Source: Hymenobacter sp. BT188 (GTDB taxonomy: Bacteria > Bacteroidota > Bacteroidia > Cytophagales > Hymenobacteraceae). Taken from it: a stretch of DNA of 64,000 bases. Where the stretch lies: NCBI RefSeq assembly GCF_014333585.1, contig NZ_JACSCW010000001.1:930001-994000 (forward strand). Reading direction: 5' to 3'. The notes under the pieces were generated by a model that was not told the DNA's origin, did no database searches, and saw only the letters and a list, made by a program, of their open reading frames with translations. Positions 1-9,288 of this stretch are shown here, one piece after another (the stretch's first letter is position 1; every line of letters begins with the position of its first letter). Made by a program: the position numbers and the translations under genes.

Positions 1-2
1 AT

Positions 3-881
3 GAGCTGAACTTGGTGACAGCGCAAAATCAGCGCGATATCTCACGCTTGCAATTGGCTATTTTACTCAACCTGGACCCAAGCGCCGCTGCAACTTTGCA
101 AATCGAAGCCCCCAATCTACCCGATCCCGATGAAGAGGAGCAGCTCACCCTCGATCCGGTAGCTGTGTACCAAACGGCGCAGGGCTTTCTGCCTCAAGTA
201 AAAGCGGCCGACCTGCGCGTGCAAAGCTCTATTCGCGGTGTTGAAGTGGCCCGGGGGGCTTATTACCCGCGTTTGTTCTTTAGCGCCAGCATCTTCTCTG
301 GTTTCTCCTCGGCACGCCAGTCACGCGTACTCACCGGCGACTCTACGGAGGCAGGTCGATTGCCCGTATTCCAGTTTGATCCTCTGACTGGGCAGCCCCA
401 ACTCACCAATTTCGCGGTGCTCACACCCCGGCAGCCCAACTTTGATATTCTGGCTTCGTCCTTCAGCAATCAGTTGAAAGACAACTTGGGACGGGCACTT
501 CAGTTTTCACTGCAAATCCCCATTCTTAACGGTTTGCAGGTCCGGACCAACGTGCAGCGCTCCCAGATTGCGGTGAAGCAGGCCGAGCTACGAGCAGCCC
601 AGACGCGCTTGCAGCTACAGCAAACCATTCAGCAGGCCTACGCCGATGCGTTGGCAGCCCAGCGCCGGTTTGCCTCGGCCAGCCGTCAGGTTCAAGCCCT
701 GACCACCGCCTACCGCAATGCTGAAATTCGCTTCAATAACGGCTTACTGAACGGCACGGAGTTCAACATCGCCAAGAACAACCTCAACGGAGCCGAGTCG
801 AGCATGATTCAGGCGAAGTATGAGTTTATATTCCGTCGGAAGGTGTTAGACTTTTATCAAGGCAACCCACTGACTTTATAA
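3..881 (+). CDS. TolC-family outer membrane efflux protein, C-terminal part (5' end outside window)
   Basis: The frame is open from the first base of the window, so the start lies upstream; about 292 residues are visible and it ends at a TAA. It reads ELNLVTAQNQ, an OEP/TolC helical-barrel sequence, followed by long Gln/Ala-rich heptad stretches and the usual C-terminal helix (FNNGLLNGTEFNIAKNNL). TolC proteins form the trimeric outer membrane and periplasmic duct of tripartite exporters. The next gene on the same strand encodes the matching HlyD/MacA-type adaptor, so the two probably act in one export machine; the inner membrane transporter is not in view. Family call is sure; substrate is unknown. 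Confidence 0.88.
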   Translation, partial: ELNLVTAQNQRDISRLQLAILLNLDPSAAATLQIEAPNLPDPDEEEQLTLDPVAVYQTAQGFLPQVKAADLRVQSSIRGVEVARGAYYPRLFFSASIFSGFSSARQSRVLTGDSTEAGRLPVFQFDPLTGQPQLTNFAVLTPRQPNFDILASSFSNQLKDNLGRALQFSLQIPILNGLQVRTNVQRSQIAVKQAELRAAQTRLQLQQTIQQAYADALAAQRRFASASRQVQALTTAYRNAEIRFNNGLLNGTEFNIAKNNLNGAESSMIQAKYEFIFRRKVLDFYQGNPLTL

Positions 882-1098
882 GCAAGTTGGAGTTCGCGCT
901 TAGGCTGCAAAGCAATGGGGCAAAAAAAGCCCCCCAGCCGTCGGAAAGCCCTCAGCGCGGGTGAAATAGATGGAAAAAAAGGCCGTGCGAAGCTCCAGCG
1001 TAAGACAGCCATAGAAAACCAACTACAGGGTCGCCCTTTCTTTAGTATTAATTGATTTATTTGCCTTCTCTTTCCCTACGCTGGACTTCTTTTCGAAC

Positions 1099-2508
1099 AT
1101 GAAAAACAACCGCTTACTATACATTCTGCTGGGAGTACTGGTGTTATTAATAGCCGGGTACATGGTGGCCAAGAAGCAGGGATGGATAGGCCAGCCTGCT
1201 GGTACCGAAGTCATTACGGCTAAAGCTGGGCTAGCTACTATCGTAGAAAAGGTAAGTGCCTCGGGCAAAGTGCAGCCCGAAACAGAAGTAAAAATCTCGC
1301 CCGACGTATCGGGTGAAATCACGGAGCTGTATGTGGCCGAAGGCGACTCAGTGAAAAAAGGCCAGCTCCTGCTACGTATCCGGCCCGATAACTACCAGGC
1401 CATGGTAAACATGCAGTCGGCGACCGTAAACACCCAGCGGGCCAATGTTGGCCAGACCCGGGCGCGGCTTCAGCAGCTGATGGCGAATGCCAAGCAAACG
1501 GAACTGGCTTATCGTCGGAACGCTTCGCTCTACAAGCAGAAAGTGATTTCTCAGGCCGATTACGAGGCCAGCAAAGCGGCCTACGATGCCAGCCAGGAAG
1601 AAATAAACAGCGCCCGCCAGAGCATACGCGGCGCGCAATCTGGGGTCGCCAGTGCGCAGGCATCGCTGGATGAGGCCCGCCGCAACTTGGAGAAAACCAC
1701 CATTTACGCTCCCGTAAGCGGCACCGTCAGCAAGCTGAACGTGGAGCGCGGTGAGCGGGTGGTAGGCACGTCGCAAATGGCCGGTACCGAAATAATGCGC
1801 ATCGCCGACCTCAACTCCATGGAGGTTCGGGTAAACGTAAACGAAAACCAAATCATCGACGTGAACCTGGGCGACTCGGTAAATGTGGATGTAGACTCAT
1901 ACGCCAACAAGGACGAGAAATTCCGGGGCATCGTGACCAGCGTGGCCAACACGGCCAAAGACGCGCTGACGGCCGAAGCCGTTACCGAATTTGAGGTACG
2001 TATCCGTCTGGTGCCCGAATCCTATCAGCACCTGGTGCGCAATGTTGGTGGCCGTACTATCGTCCCGTTCCGCCCCGGTATGACTGCTTCCGTCGATATT
2101 ATCACCGACCGCAAAAGCAATGTATTAAGTGTGCCGCTCAACGCCGTAACCACCAAAACGGACAGCTCTGCCATTGCCGGCCCCGAAAAAGAAGATGGTC
2201 CGAAGGTGCGTGTAGGCCGTGGTGGTGGGGGCAATGCAGAAGAAACTGCCAAGGCTGCGCCGACCGATGTACAGGAAGTGGTATTCGTAATTCGTGATGG
2301 TAAGGCCGTCATGGTGCCCGTAAAAACCGGAATCAGCGACATCACAAATATCGAAATTCTTAGCGGCCTGAAAGCCGGCGATGAAGTAGCCAGCGGCCCC
2401 TATGCTACTGTGCATAAGAAGCTGAAAGACGGCGCAGTAGTGGTCGTGAAAGATGCCAAGTCCATCAACAAGGCGGCCCTGAAAGAAGAAGTAGCCGATG
2501 CTGATTAA
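1099..2508 (+). CDS. HlyD/MacA-type periplasmic adaptor subunit of an efflux system
   Basis: The 469 aa product has one N-terminal membrane anchor (about residues 7-24), then a biotinyl-lipoyl half (VSGEITELYVAEGDSVKKGQLL), a long alpha-helical hairpin rich in Gln/Ala (about 95-200), the second lipoyl half (IYAPVSGTVSKLNVERGERV), and beta-barrel and membrane-proximal domains. This is the domain order of MacA/AcrA-type membrane fusion proteins, which bridge an inner membrane ABC or RND pump to TolC. It follows the TolC-like gene by 217 bp. A Gly/Asp-rich insert near residues 355-385 looks like a linker. MacA-type is more likely than AcrA-type because there is an anchor and no lipobox. Confidence 0.88.
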   Translation: MKNNRLLYILLGVLVLLIAGYMVAKKQGWIGQPAGTEVITAKAGLATIVEKVSASGKVQPETEVKISPDVSGEITELYVAEGDSVKKGQLLLRIRPDNYQAMVNMQSATVNTQRANVGQTRARLQQLMANAKQTELAYRRNASLYKQKVISQADYEASKAAYDASQEEINSARQSIRGAQSGVASAQASLDEARRNLEKTTIYAPVSGTVSKLNVERGERVVGTSQMAGTEIMRIADLNSMEVRVNVNENQIIDVNLGDSVNVDVDSYANKDEKFRGIVTSVANTAKDALTAEAVTEFEVRIRLVPESYQHLVRNVGGRTIVPFRPGMTASVDIITDRKSNVLSVPLNAVTTKTDSSAIAGPEKEDGPKVRVGRGGGGNAEETAKAAPTDVQEVVFVIRDGKAVMVPVKTGISDITNIEILSGLKAGDEVASGPYATVHKKLKDGAVVVVKDAKSINKAALKEEVADAD

Positions 2509-2540
2509 GCAACCTTAAAAGGCTATATTAGTAAGCAAAT

Positions 2541-2580
2541 GAGAGGCTGGGGGGCTTTTTTACCCCAGCCTCTCATTTTT
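2541..2580 (+). terminator. Intrinsic terminator after the efflux adaptor gene
   Basis: A perfect 12-bp stem (GAGAGGCTGGGG at 2541-2552 with CCCCAGCCTCTC at 2563-2574) is followed by a T tract. It starts about 30 bp after the adaptor stop codon. The loop side contains one copy of the dispersed GGGGGGC-T motif (2549-2555). Confidence 0.9.
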
Positions 2581-2697
2581 TTTGTCTAAACTCGTCCTTG
2601 CGACAAGGTTTGCCGCTGCTGCACCTGTGTTTGGATGCAAGGTCGGTTTAGGTCGTTTAACTAAAGAAGGCGCTACCGCGCTTTCCAACACGTTTGT

Positions 2698-3690
2698 TTG
2701 GTGGAAAAAATAGCCATGATCGGCGGCGGCTCCTGGGCCACTGCTTTAACGAAAATACTTTCTGAGAATGGGGCCCAAGTGGGCTGGTGGCTGCGCTCGA
2801 AAGACGATGTACAACACCTGCTGCGCACTCGTCACAACCCGCGTTACTTATCGTCGGTGGCCTTTGATCTAAACCGTGTTTTCCCCTCCACCGATTTGAA
2901 GGAAGTAGTGGACGATGCCGATTGGCTGGTGCTAGCGGTGCCCGCCGCCTTCGTGCAGAGTGCCCTCGACAAGCTAGACCGCGACTCCCTTCGCGACAAG
3001 CGTGTTATCTCCGCCATTAAGGGCATGATTCCGGGCAAAAACGTGCTGGTGACTGACTATGTGGTCGAGCGTTTTCGGCTTGATGTGGAGCAGTTGGGCG
3101 TGGTAGCCGGCCCTTGCCACGCGGAGGAAGTTGCCCTCGAAAAGCAAAGCTACCTTACCATCGGCGGCCCCGATCTGGAGCTGGCTGAAGACTTCTGCCA
3201 GCTATTGCGCAACCGCTATGTGAAGGCGCATCCTGCCATCGACCTCGATGGTATAGAGTACTGCGCCGTGATGAAAAACATCATTGCTTTGACCTGCGGT
3301 ATTGCCCACGGCCTTGGCTACGGCGACAACTTTCAAGCGGTATTGGTAAGTAATGCGGTGCAGGAAATCCGTCGGTTTCTCTACGCCCTCAGCCCCAACC
3401 AGCGCGACCTGAGCGCCAGCGCCTACCTCGGCGACCTGCTCGTAACGGCTTACTCCCAATTCTCCCGCAACCGCACGTTCGGCAACATGGTGGGCCGCGG
3501 GTACTCAGTGAAGTCGGCGCAGATGGAGATGAACATGGTGGCCGAGGGCTACTATGCCGTCAAGAGTATTTATGAATTGAATAAAAAGCTAAAGGTAAGC
3601 ATGCCGATTACCAATGCGGCGTATCACATCCTTTACGAGAAAATTTCGCCGGCCGTGGAGCTGGAGATTCTGAAGGAGAAGTTTAAGTAA
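2698..3690 (+). CDS. gpsA: NAD(P)H-dependent glycerol-3-phosphate dehydrogenase
   Basis: This enzyme reduces dihydroxyacetone phosphate to sn-glycerol-3-phosphate for phospholipid synthesis in the cytoplasm. The N-terminal Rossmann motif is IAMIGGGSWATAL. The substrate-binding half carries GPCHAEE, the catalytic Lys in AVMKNIIAL, and the conserved NRTFG near the C-terminus. At 330 aa it is of normal length. The start is ambiguous: TTG at 2698, GTG at 2701 and ATG at 2716 are all in frame; only the first two leave residues before the first beta strand, so I favour TTG/GTG. It converges with the next gene, with 9 bp between them. Confidence 0.93.
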   Translation: MVEKIAMIGGGSWATALTKILSENGAQVGWWLRSKDDVQHLLRTRHNPRYLSSVAFDLNRVFPSTDLKEVVDDADWLVLAVPAAFVQSALDKLDRDSLRDKRVISAIKGMIPGKNVLVTDYVVERFRLDVEQLGVVAGPCHAEEVALEKQSYLTIGGPDLELAEDFCQLLRNRYVKAHPAIDLDGIEYCAVMKNIIALTCGIAHGLGYGDNFQAVLVSNAVQEIRRFLYALSPNQRDLSASAYLGDLLVTAYSQFSRNRTFGNMVGRGYSVKSAQMEMNMVAEGYYAVKSIYELNKKLKVSMPITNAAYHILYEKISPAVELEILKEKFK

Positions 3691-3699
3691 ATCTTACAC

Positions 3700-4095
3700 T
3701 CATTGCGTGACATAGTAACCAATAAAAATGGCAACCATTATCACAATTAAGATGATCATCAGATAGGGGGAAGACCGCTCAAACTCTGAATCTAAAGCGA
3801 AATTTTTGGGATTATCGGCTTCATAGTAAATAGTAACCTTTTCGCCTTTACGCTGTAGAGGAATAGCAATTCCTGTGTGCCCTTCTACCTCAACGACCTC
3901 ACCTATTTGGGTTATAAACTGAATGCGTGGGTGTACAGTAGTTGTTCTACCCCAGCGTGTTTTAAAGCCTACAACTGTTCCTAAAGCTTTAAGCCCTTCA
4001 TTTCTCAGCTTGGTTGCATTACGAATATGCTTAACCATTCTGTAAATAAATAGGGCAAAAACACCACCGATCCAGATAACAAAAAAGAAGTCCAT
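3700..4095 (-). CDS. DUF3592-like small membrane protein
   Basis: A 131 aa protein with a hydrophobic segment at each end (about residues 2-20 and 108-128) and a soluble beta-rich centre reading RIQFITQIGEVVEVEGHTG and KVTIYYEADNPKNF. That arrangement and the central YxxxNP-type motif fit the DUF3592 family, whose function is not known. The gene looks AT-richer than its neighbours, which hints at a different history, but this was not computed. It stands alone on the minus strand. Confidence 0.65.
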   Translation of the reverse strand: MDFFFVIWIGGVFALFIYRMVKHIRNATKLRNEGLKALGTVVGFKTRWGRTTTVHPRIQFITQIGEVVEVEGHTGIAIPLQRKGEKVTIYYEADNPKNFALDSEFERSSPYLMIILIVIMVAIFIGYYVTQ

Positions 4096-4140
4096 GCGGT
4101 AAATCTACCGTGCAGGCTATTAATTTTAACTAGATACAAC

Positions 4141-4536
4141 ATGGGAACCTGGGGCTACTACAACTTCGACAACGACGCGGCGGCCGACTTCGCCGAAGAC
4201 TTCCGCGATAATCATAATGAGGCCAAACTGCTCGAAGCGTTAGTCGCCGTAGCTGAGGAGGAAGATCATATTGACGGTGATGCAGCCAGCGAAGCCTTGG
4301 CAGCGGCCGAAATTGTGGCTGCCATTCTAGGCAAGCCCTCCCGCGATTTCCCTGCTGATTTAATCCCGGTAATAAAGAAGCTGGACGCCAGCGAAAGCGC
4401 CGACCTACGTGAGATGGCGCAGCAAGCCGTGCAGGCCGTGGCCAAAAAATCGGAGCTACAGGAGATGTGGTCTAAAAATGAGGCCGCCGAAGACTGGCAG
4501 CATACTCAGAAAGACTTATTACACCGCTTGACCTAA
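4141..4536 (+). CDS. DUF4259 family protein
   Basis: A 131 aa acidic, helix-rich protein beginning MGTWGYYNFDNDAAADF, the signature opening of DUF4259 proteins. No signal peptide, no membrane segment and no catalytic motif are visible. The function of the family is unknown. It is followed 10 bp later by an EamA-type membrane protein on the same strand, so the two are probably co-transcribed. Confidence 0.75.
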   Translation: MGTWGYYNFDNDAAADFAEDFRDNHNEAKLLEALVAVAEEEDHIDGDAASEALAAAEIVAAILGKPSRDFPADLIPVIKKLDASESADLREMAQQAVQAVAKKSELQEMWSKNEAAEDWQHTQKDLLHRLT

Positions 4537-4546
4537 GCCAGCATTC

Positions 4547-4975
4547 ATGAATTGGCTTCTGCTGGCTGTCATCACGGCTTTCTGCCTGGGGCTTTACAAC
4601 TTCTTCATTAAGCTAGCCTCTGGTAGTATCCATCAGGTGGCTGGCGCCGTGCTGCTCCAACTTGTGGCGGCGGCGGTGGGGGGCTTTTTATTGCTTTATA
4701 TCAAGTCTACGAGGCAAGTAGTGAGTATTTCCCACACTGGTGTGCTGTATTCCTGCCTGGCCGGATTGAGTGTGGGCATCGCCGAGATTCTGACGTTTTA
4801 CGTGTTTACCAAAGGGGCTCCGGCCTCGGTGGGGACGCCCATCATTGTAGGTGGCTCCGTAGCGGTTGCCGCTTTGCTAGGCTGGTTGGTGCTGCGGGAG
4901 CAGATTACGCTGGGCCAGGTGCTAGGCGTCGGATTGATAGTGGCGGGGGTAGTGCTGCTGGCCAGAGGGCATTAA
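4547..4975 (+). CDS. EamA/DMT-superfamily small membrane transporter
   Basis: The 142 aa protein has about five hydrophobic helices and ends with the DMT sequence LGQVLGVGLIVAGVVLLA. It is half the size of a standard ten-helix EamA protein, so it would have to act as a dimer, as small multidrug resistance-type DMT proteins do. No substrate can be named. It contains a GGGGGGC-T motif copy (4678-4684) coding for Gly-Gly-Phe in the second helix. It sits 10 bp after the DUF4259 gene. Confidence 0.75.
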   Translation: MNWLLLAVITAFCLGLYNFFIKLASGSIHQVAGAVLLQLVAAAVGGFLLLYIKSTRQVVSISHTGVLYSCLAGLSVGIAEILTFYVFTKGAPASVGTPIIVGGSVAVAALLGWLVLREQITLGQVLGVGLIVAGVVLLARGH

Positions 4976-4981
4976 TAAAAA

Positions 4982-5020
4982 GCACAACTAGGCATCAGTT
5001 TGCTATATGCCTAGTTGTGC
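4982..5020 (-). terminator. Stem-loop terminator between EamA-like (+) and HdeD-like (-) genes
   Basis: A perfect 13-bp stem (GCACAACTAGGCA at 4982-4994 with TGCCTAGTTGTGC at 5008-5020) lies between two convergent genes. The A run just before it becomes a U run on minus-strand transcripts, so it best serves the HdeD-like gene, though the hairpin could stop both. Confidence 0.8.
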
Positions 5021-5044
5021 TCTCACCTTAAAAAAAGCCCCCCG

Positions 5045-5650
5045 CTACACGGCTGTAGGGGAGGCGGAAGAAGAGGGAGGAGTTGAAGTTGTCGTTGTTT
5101 GGCGTGCTTGCTGCTTTCGTAGGCGAAAGGCTAGAATGCAGAGAATAATACCGTACACGAAAGCAAAAGCGCCAATCCACCACGTGATGACCAAGGCGCC
5201 GGATACGGGCGCAAACACCAACAGCAAACCAAAAGCGACGGAGAGCAAGCCGCCCAAAATCAGCATCCACTCGCCGGTTAGCTGCTTGCGCAAGCGAATA
5301 GCCGTAAATACTTGCAGAATGCCCGTAGCTATAGACCAAAATGCCACAAAATAAAGTAAGGCCAGGGAAGTAATGCCGGGCCAAATCAACGTCGCCAAGC
5401 CAGCTAGCATACTGATAAACCCTTCCAGAATGAGAGTCCACCAGTGACGTTCTGTGTTGCGACGCCGAATCCCGGAAGCAATGGCTAACACTCCATTGAA
5501 AAGGCAAAACACGCCAAACATGGTTATCAGCACTAAAAGCGTGATGCCCGGTAGCAGAAATGTGAGCAACCCAAACACAACCGCACCGAGGCCGCGCAGG
5601 GCCACCAGCCACCAATTGGATTGCAATGTGGAAAGAGATAAAGTGACCAT
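5045..5650 (-). CDS. HdeD family (DUF308) membrane protein
   Basis: A 201 aa protein with six hydrophobic helices arranged as three hairpins, each pair separated by short Arg-rich loops (IRRRNTERHW, IRLRKQLTGEW), as in HdeD/DUF308 proteins. HdeD takes part in acid resistance in E. coli; in Bacteroidota the role is unproven. The C-terminal tail is a Thr/Ser/Pro-rich cytoplasmic extension. The gene stands alone, and a terminator follows on its strand. Confidence 0.8.
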   Translation of the reverse strand: MVTLSLSTLQSNWWLVALRGLGAVVFGLLTFLLPGITLLVLITMFGVFCLFNGVLAIASGIRRRNTERHWWTLILEGFISMLAGLATLIWPGITSLALLYFVAFWSIATGILQVFTAIRLRKQLTGEWMLILGGLLSVAFGLLLVFAPVSGALVITWWIGAFAFVYGIILCILAFRLRKQQARQTTTTSTPPSSSASPTAV

Positions 5651-6020
5651 CGTTGTAAAATAAGTAGTGGGATGGAAACCTCAGAATGTAGTTATAATAC
5701 AGCTTTTCTAAAGCCGTAGTTCGCTTTTGTACGCTGCTGGGGGGCAAAATCCGTAGTTGATCCGGCGACCCTTCCGTAGAAAAAACGCCGCTTGATAATC
5801 TACTTACGAATGAGCCGCACTGTACCTGTTTTCACGCAATGGGATAGTCAGCTCAGTTGAGCCGCCATAACTTTCTGGTAAATACTTGGCCCATGGTATC
5901 CATCACTTTGGCGGTGACTAGAACTTTGAATGGCTGCCGCGGTTAAAGGCAATTCTGTGGCTGTAGTTAGCTTACATTATGCACTACGGAGGCAACACGA
6001 TAACTTTTATAAAGGACAAC
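5651..6020. other. 370-bp intergenic region
   Basis: This lies between the divergent HdeD-like (-) and flavin reductase (+) genes, so it should hold both promoters. The only clear element I see is one GGGGGGC-A motif copy at 5739-5745. No RNA gene or convincing ORF is visible. Confidence 0.5.
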
Positions 6021-6653
6021 ATGAAGCGCATTCAAGCCCAGGATATTGAGGCGATGGAAAAGATTTTCCGTCTCAATTTGATTAACTCCATCACTGGCTA
6101 CAAGCCCGCTAACCTTGTCGGGACGGCGGCGCCTGATGGCCGTACCAATCTGGCTATGTACAGTTCCGTGGTGCATCTGGGCTCTAATCCGCCTTACATC
6201 GGCATTTTTACCCGCCCTACAAGCGTGGCGCGCCACACCTACGACAACATCAAGGCCAGCGGCTGCTACACCATCAACCACGTGCACGCCGACTTTGCGG
6301 CGGCCGCTCACTACACGTCGGCACCTTTTCCGGAAGACGAATCGGAGTTTGAAAAGTGCGGACTGGGGGCTGAATTTCTGGACAACTTTCCGGCGCCATA
6401 CGTCCGCGAAAGCCAGATAAAAATGGGGCTGCGGCTGGTGGAGGAAATACCCATAAAAGCCACCGGAACCACCTTGCTCGTGGGCAAAGTAGAAGAAATC
6501 TATCTGCCCGCTGAGTTGCTGGCCCCTGACGGCACGCTCAATCTGGGCGAGGCTGGCACTGCCTGCGTCTCCGGCCTCGATACCTATCATACAGCCCAGG
6601 AAATAGGAGCGTATGCCTATGCTCGCGTAGGCGAGGGGCCGCAGCCAAAGTAA
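6021..6653 (+). CDS. Flavin reductase family protein (FMN-binding split barrel)
   Basis: A 210 aa protein of the flavin reductase-like/flavoredoxin family, which bind FMN in a split barrel and use NAD(P)H. Family features visible are the N-terminal GYKPANLVGTAAPDGRTNLA (flavin-facing strand), the middle TRPTSVARHTYDN and the ending LDTYHTA. I chose the ATG at 6021 (MKRIQAQDIEAMEKIFR) because the sequence before it looks like untranslated leader; an ATG at 5979 is also in frame. The redox partner is not evident from neighbours. Confidence 0.82.
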   Translation: MKRIQAQDIEAMEKIFRLNLINSITGYKPANLVGTAAPDGRTNLAMYSSVVHLGSNPPYIGIFTRPTSVARHTYDNIKASGCYTINHVHADFAAAAHYTSAPFPEDESEFEKCGLGAEFLDNFPAPYVRESQIKMGLRLVEEIPIKATGTTLLVGKVEEIYLPAELLAPDGTLNLGEAGTACVSGLDTYHTAQEIGAYAYARVGEGPQPK

Positions 6654-6671
6654 GCCTGCACCTTAGGAAAA

Positions 6672-7259
6672 TCAAACAGAAACCAACCCCAGTTTGGCCA
6701 GCTCTTCCCACACCCGATGCACGGGCAGGCCCATTACATTGAAATAGGAGCCTTCCAGACGCGTCACGCCTACCATACCCACCCAATCCTGGGCGCCGTA
6801 AGCGCCGGCTTTGTCGAGGGGGCTAAAGTTGCGCACGTAAAACTCGATTTCGGCAGGAGAGAGGGCGCGAAAATGAACGCGGGTCTGGTCGGAGAAAACG
6901 GTGCGCTGGCCGTTGCCGCTGAGCAAACAGACGCCCGTAAATACGTCGTGGGCGCGGCCTTGCAGGCGGGTGAGCATGTGTTTGGCTTCGGCCTCATCGG
7001 CGGGCTTGTTGAGTACATCATCTTCCAGACACACAATGGTATCGGCGGTGAGCACAACCTCATGGGGGGCTAAATCGGGAGCGTAAGCGGCGGCTTTGTG
7101 AGCCGCTAAGTATTCAGCAATCTCGGCGCGGCGCAGATGCGGCGGGTAGCTTTCATCTACCTCCTGCAGGCGGATTTCGTAGTTCAGGCCCAGATCGGTA
7201 AGCAGCTGGCGGCGGCGCGGCGAGTTGGACGCCAGCACTAATTTGGTGACTACACTCAT
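6672..7259 (-). CDS. maf: Maf-type nucleoside triphosphate pyrophosphatase
   Basis: A 195 aa Maf/HAM1-fold enzyme that hydrolyses dTTP, UTP and modified nucleotides to monophosphates. Diagnostic motifs are LASNSPRRRQLL at the start, the central ADTIV, the KPAD loop and DKAGAYGAQ near the C-terminus. Its start codon overlaps the stop of the DUF1015 gene by 4 bp (ATGA), so the two are translationally coupled. The conserved AGAYGxQ favours dTTP/UTP pyrophosphatase activity (YhdE-like). Confidence 0.92.
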   Translation of the reverse strand: MSVVTKLVLASNSPRRRQLLTDLGLNYEIRLQEVDESYPPHLRRAEIAEYLAAHKAAAYAPDLAPHEVVLTADTIVCLEDDVLNKPADEAEAKHMLTRLQGRAHDVFTGVCLLSGNGQRTVFSDQTRVHFRALSPAEIEFYVRNFSPLDKAGAYGAQDWVGMVGVTRLEGSYFNVMGLPVHRVWEELAKLGLVSV

Positions 7260-8560
7260 ATCTGAAACGGGTGGTCGGCTTCCTCATCGTGGATGGAAGT
7301 GAACAGGAAACCACCGATGGTTTTGGGATAAAAGAAGGTGGACTTGGGGGGCATTACGGCTCCGCTATGGCACACGCGCTCCACCTCGGCCATCGTTACT
7401 TCGTTGGTAATGAAGGCTGCACGCGCCTCGCCGCGGTCGACGCGGGTAAGGCACTCGGTGAAGTTGCGCACGTAAGCAATGCCCGGCCACGAGCGTTGCG
7501 CATCGGGCCCTACGATACCCAGCACGCGCTCCAGCACGAAGTAGTGCAATACGGTCAGGTCCAGGGCTTTTACTTCAGGCGTAGTATCCCACGCGAGTTG
7601 CGAATGCACTTCGGGCCGTAGCCGGATTTTGTAAGAATTGCCCCCCAGATACAGGCCAAAGGCCCACGGCTTACCCGCAATTATTTCGGGCAAATCGTAG
7701 GCGTCGTCCTTGGGCAAAACGGTGAAATAGGGTTCGAGTCGGGTCATGAACTCCTCGTTGCTGAGGCCGTTGGGCATCTCGAGCAGCAAGCGGTGAGTGG
7801 GCAGAATGCGCAGGTCGTTGGCCGCCGAGTTGGTCAAGTACATCAGATGGTAATTCCAGGGCTCTTTTCCCGTGGCCTGCGGATCGGCGGCCAGGCGTGC
7901 CTGCCGGTAGGCCAGACTGCCTTCATAGCGGTGGTGACCATCAGCCAGAATTACTTGTCGGGGTTCCAGAATTTCCTGAAAGCGCCGAATAATAGCCGCA
8001 TCCTGAATGACCGCCAGCACGTCGCGGGCACCCTGGTAATCTTCCTCGGTTTGGTACAGCGGGTCGCGCATGGCCTCGTCGAGGTAGCGCTCCAACTCAA
8101 AATCTTCGTCGCGGTAAAGCCCGTGGGTGGCGCTGGTTTGGAACTCGGTGCGGGCCAGCAGCTCGGCGCGGTCATTTACGGAGGCAGGCAAGGTGTTTTC
8201 GTGGCGCAATACTACCTCATCACTCCAATCATAGGCCCGGATGTGGCACATGAATCCTTTGCGGCAATACTCCTGGCTGTTGCCGGGCAACCGGAAATAC
8301 TGATAATAGGCATAAATACCCGGCAGCTCATCTTGGCACAACACGCCCTTGGCCTTCCACACTGCCAACCGTCGCTCCGCTTCAGTAGCGGCATCCTCAC
8401 CGCGTGGCACTGATAAATGGATGCTGTTTAACGGGTTGCGGTACAGCGCCTCCCGCTGCTTGGCCGAGACTACATCGAACAATGGTGACACATAATCATC
8501 GATATGCTGACTTAACTCTGAATTATAACGCCAGCCGCGCACGGGTTGAATTTCAGCCAC
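7256..8560 (-). CDS. DUF1015 family protein
   Basis: A 434 aa cytosolic protein of the DUF1015 family. The family marker ILADGHHRYEGSLAYR is in the middle (about residues 205-220), and the N-terminus has the usual RGWRYN and DDYVSPLFDVVS segments. Some relatives are annotated as serine kinases, but nothing here proves a kinase. It is the first gene of a two-gene operon with maf. Two GGGGGGC-W motif copies fall in it, coding for Pro-Pro-Lys (7346) and Gly-Gly-Asn (7640). Confidence 0.85.
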   Translation of the reverse strand: MAEIQPVRGWRYNSELSQHIDDYVSPLFDVVSAKQREALYRNPLNSIHLSVPRGEDAATEAERRLAVWKAKGVLCQDELPGIYAYYQYFRLPGNSQEYCRKGFMCHIRAYDWSDEVVLRHENTLPASVNDRAELLARTEFQTSATHGLYRDEDFELERYLDEAMRDPLYQTEEDYQGARDVLAVIQDAAIIRRFQEILEPRQVILADGHHRYEGSLAYRQARLAADPQATGKEPWNYHLMYLTNSAANDLRILPTHRLLLEMPNGLSNEEFMTRLEPYFTVLPKDDAYDLPEIIAGKPWAFGLYLGGNSYKIRLRPEVHSQLAWDTTPEVKALDLTVLHYFVLERVLGIVGPDAQRSWPGIAYVRNFTECLTRVDRGEARAAFITNEVTMAEVERVCHSGAVMPPKSTFFYPKTIGGFLFTSIHDEEADHPFQI

Positions 8561-8637
8561 TCGGAAAGGATAAATATGGATGCGTAAGGGTAGTAGGCGC
8601 GGTTTGACCGGCTAATTTTACTTGGTATGATGCTCAC

Positions 8638-9288
8638 TCAGGGAGCCAAACGGCTGCGCTTCCACTCGTTGCCAACCCGCTCGTACAAAATGCGGTCGTG
8701 GAGGCGGCTGGGGCGGCCCTGCCAGAACTCCACGCGGTGTGGGCGCAGTATAAAGCCCCCCCAATGTGGCGGGCGCGGCAACGGGTTTTCATTTGTAAAG
8801 CGCTGCTCTATTTCACGCTCTCGCTGCTCCAATTCCTCCCGGCTCTCTATTACCTGACTTTGCGGGGAAGCCCAGGCACCCACCTGACTTTCACGCGGCC
8901 GGCTCTGAAAATACTGGTCCGATAGCTCCTGGGGAGCTTTTTCGACGCGTCCTTCCACTCGCACTTGGCGCTCTAAGCCAGGCCAGAAAAAGTTAAGCGC
9001 CGCCTGTGGGTGGGCGGCTAATTCGTGCCCTTTGCGACTGTCGTAATTGGTGTAAAACAGAAACCCAACGTCGTCGGGGAGGCCTTTGAGGAGCACTACG
9101 CGCGTGGTAGGCTGGCCGTCCGCACCGACAGTGGCCAGCGTCATGGCGGTGGGCTCATCTAGGTGGGCTGCGATGGCCTCATTAAGCCAGGTTCGAAACT
9201 GGTGCACGGCGTCGGGCAGCACATCAGCCTCATTGAGTGTGTGTTGAGCGTACGATTTGCGCAGGTCGGCCAGTTGCTGGTCAGTCAT
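8638..9288 (-). CDS. pdxH: Pyridoxamine 5'-phosphate oxidase
   Basis: This FMN enzyme oxidises pyridoxine/pyridoxamine phosphate to pyridoxal phosphate. The 216 aa sequence has the conserved TRVVLLKG and [13 protein letters not shown] (FMN and PLP contacts), the [13 protein letters not shown] motif and the C-terminal LHDRILYER. Length and order are normal. The stop lies close to the DUF1015 gene (78 bp), and both run leftward. A GGGGGGC-T copy codes for the Gly-Gly-Phe in HWGGFILRP. Confidence 0.95.
   Translation of the reverse strand: MTDQQLADLRKSYAQHTLNEADVLPDAVHQFRTWLNEAIAAHLDEPTAMTLATVGADGQPTTRVVLLKGLPDDVGFLFYTNYDSRKGHELAAHPQAALNFFWPGLERQVRVEGRVEKAPQELSDQYFQSRPRESQVGAWASPQSQVIESREELEQREREIEQRFTNENPLPRPPHWGGFILRPHRVEFWQGRPSRLHDRILYERVGNEWKRSRLAP

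Noticed and set aside
5007..5354. 115-residue plus-strand frame opposite HdeD
   Set aside because: It is antisense to a membrane protein gene and is basic and low in complexity.
7793..8413. 206-residue open frame antisense to the DUF1015 gene
   Set aside because: It has no domain and lies fully within a conserved gene.
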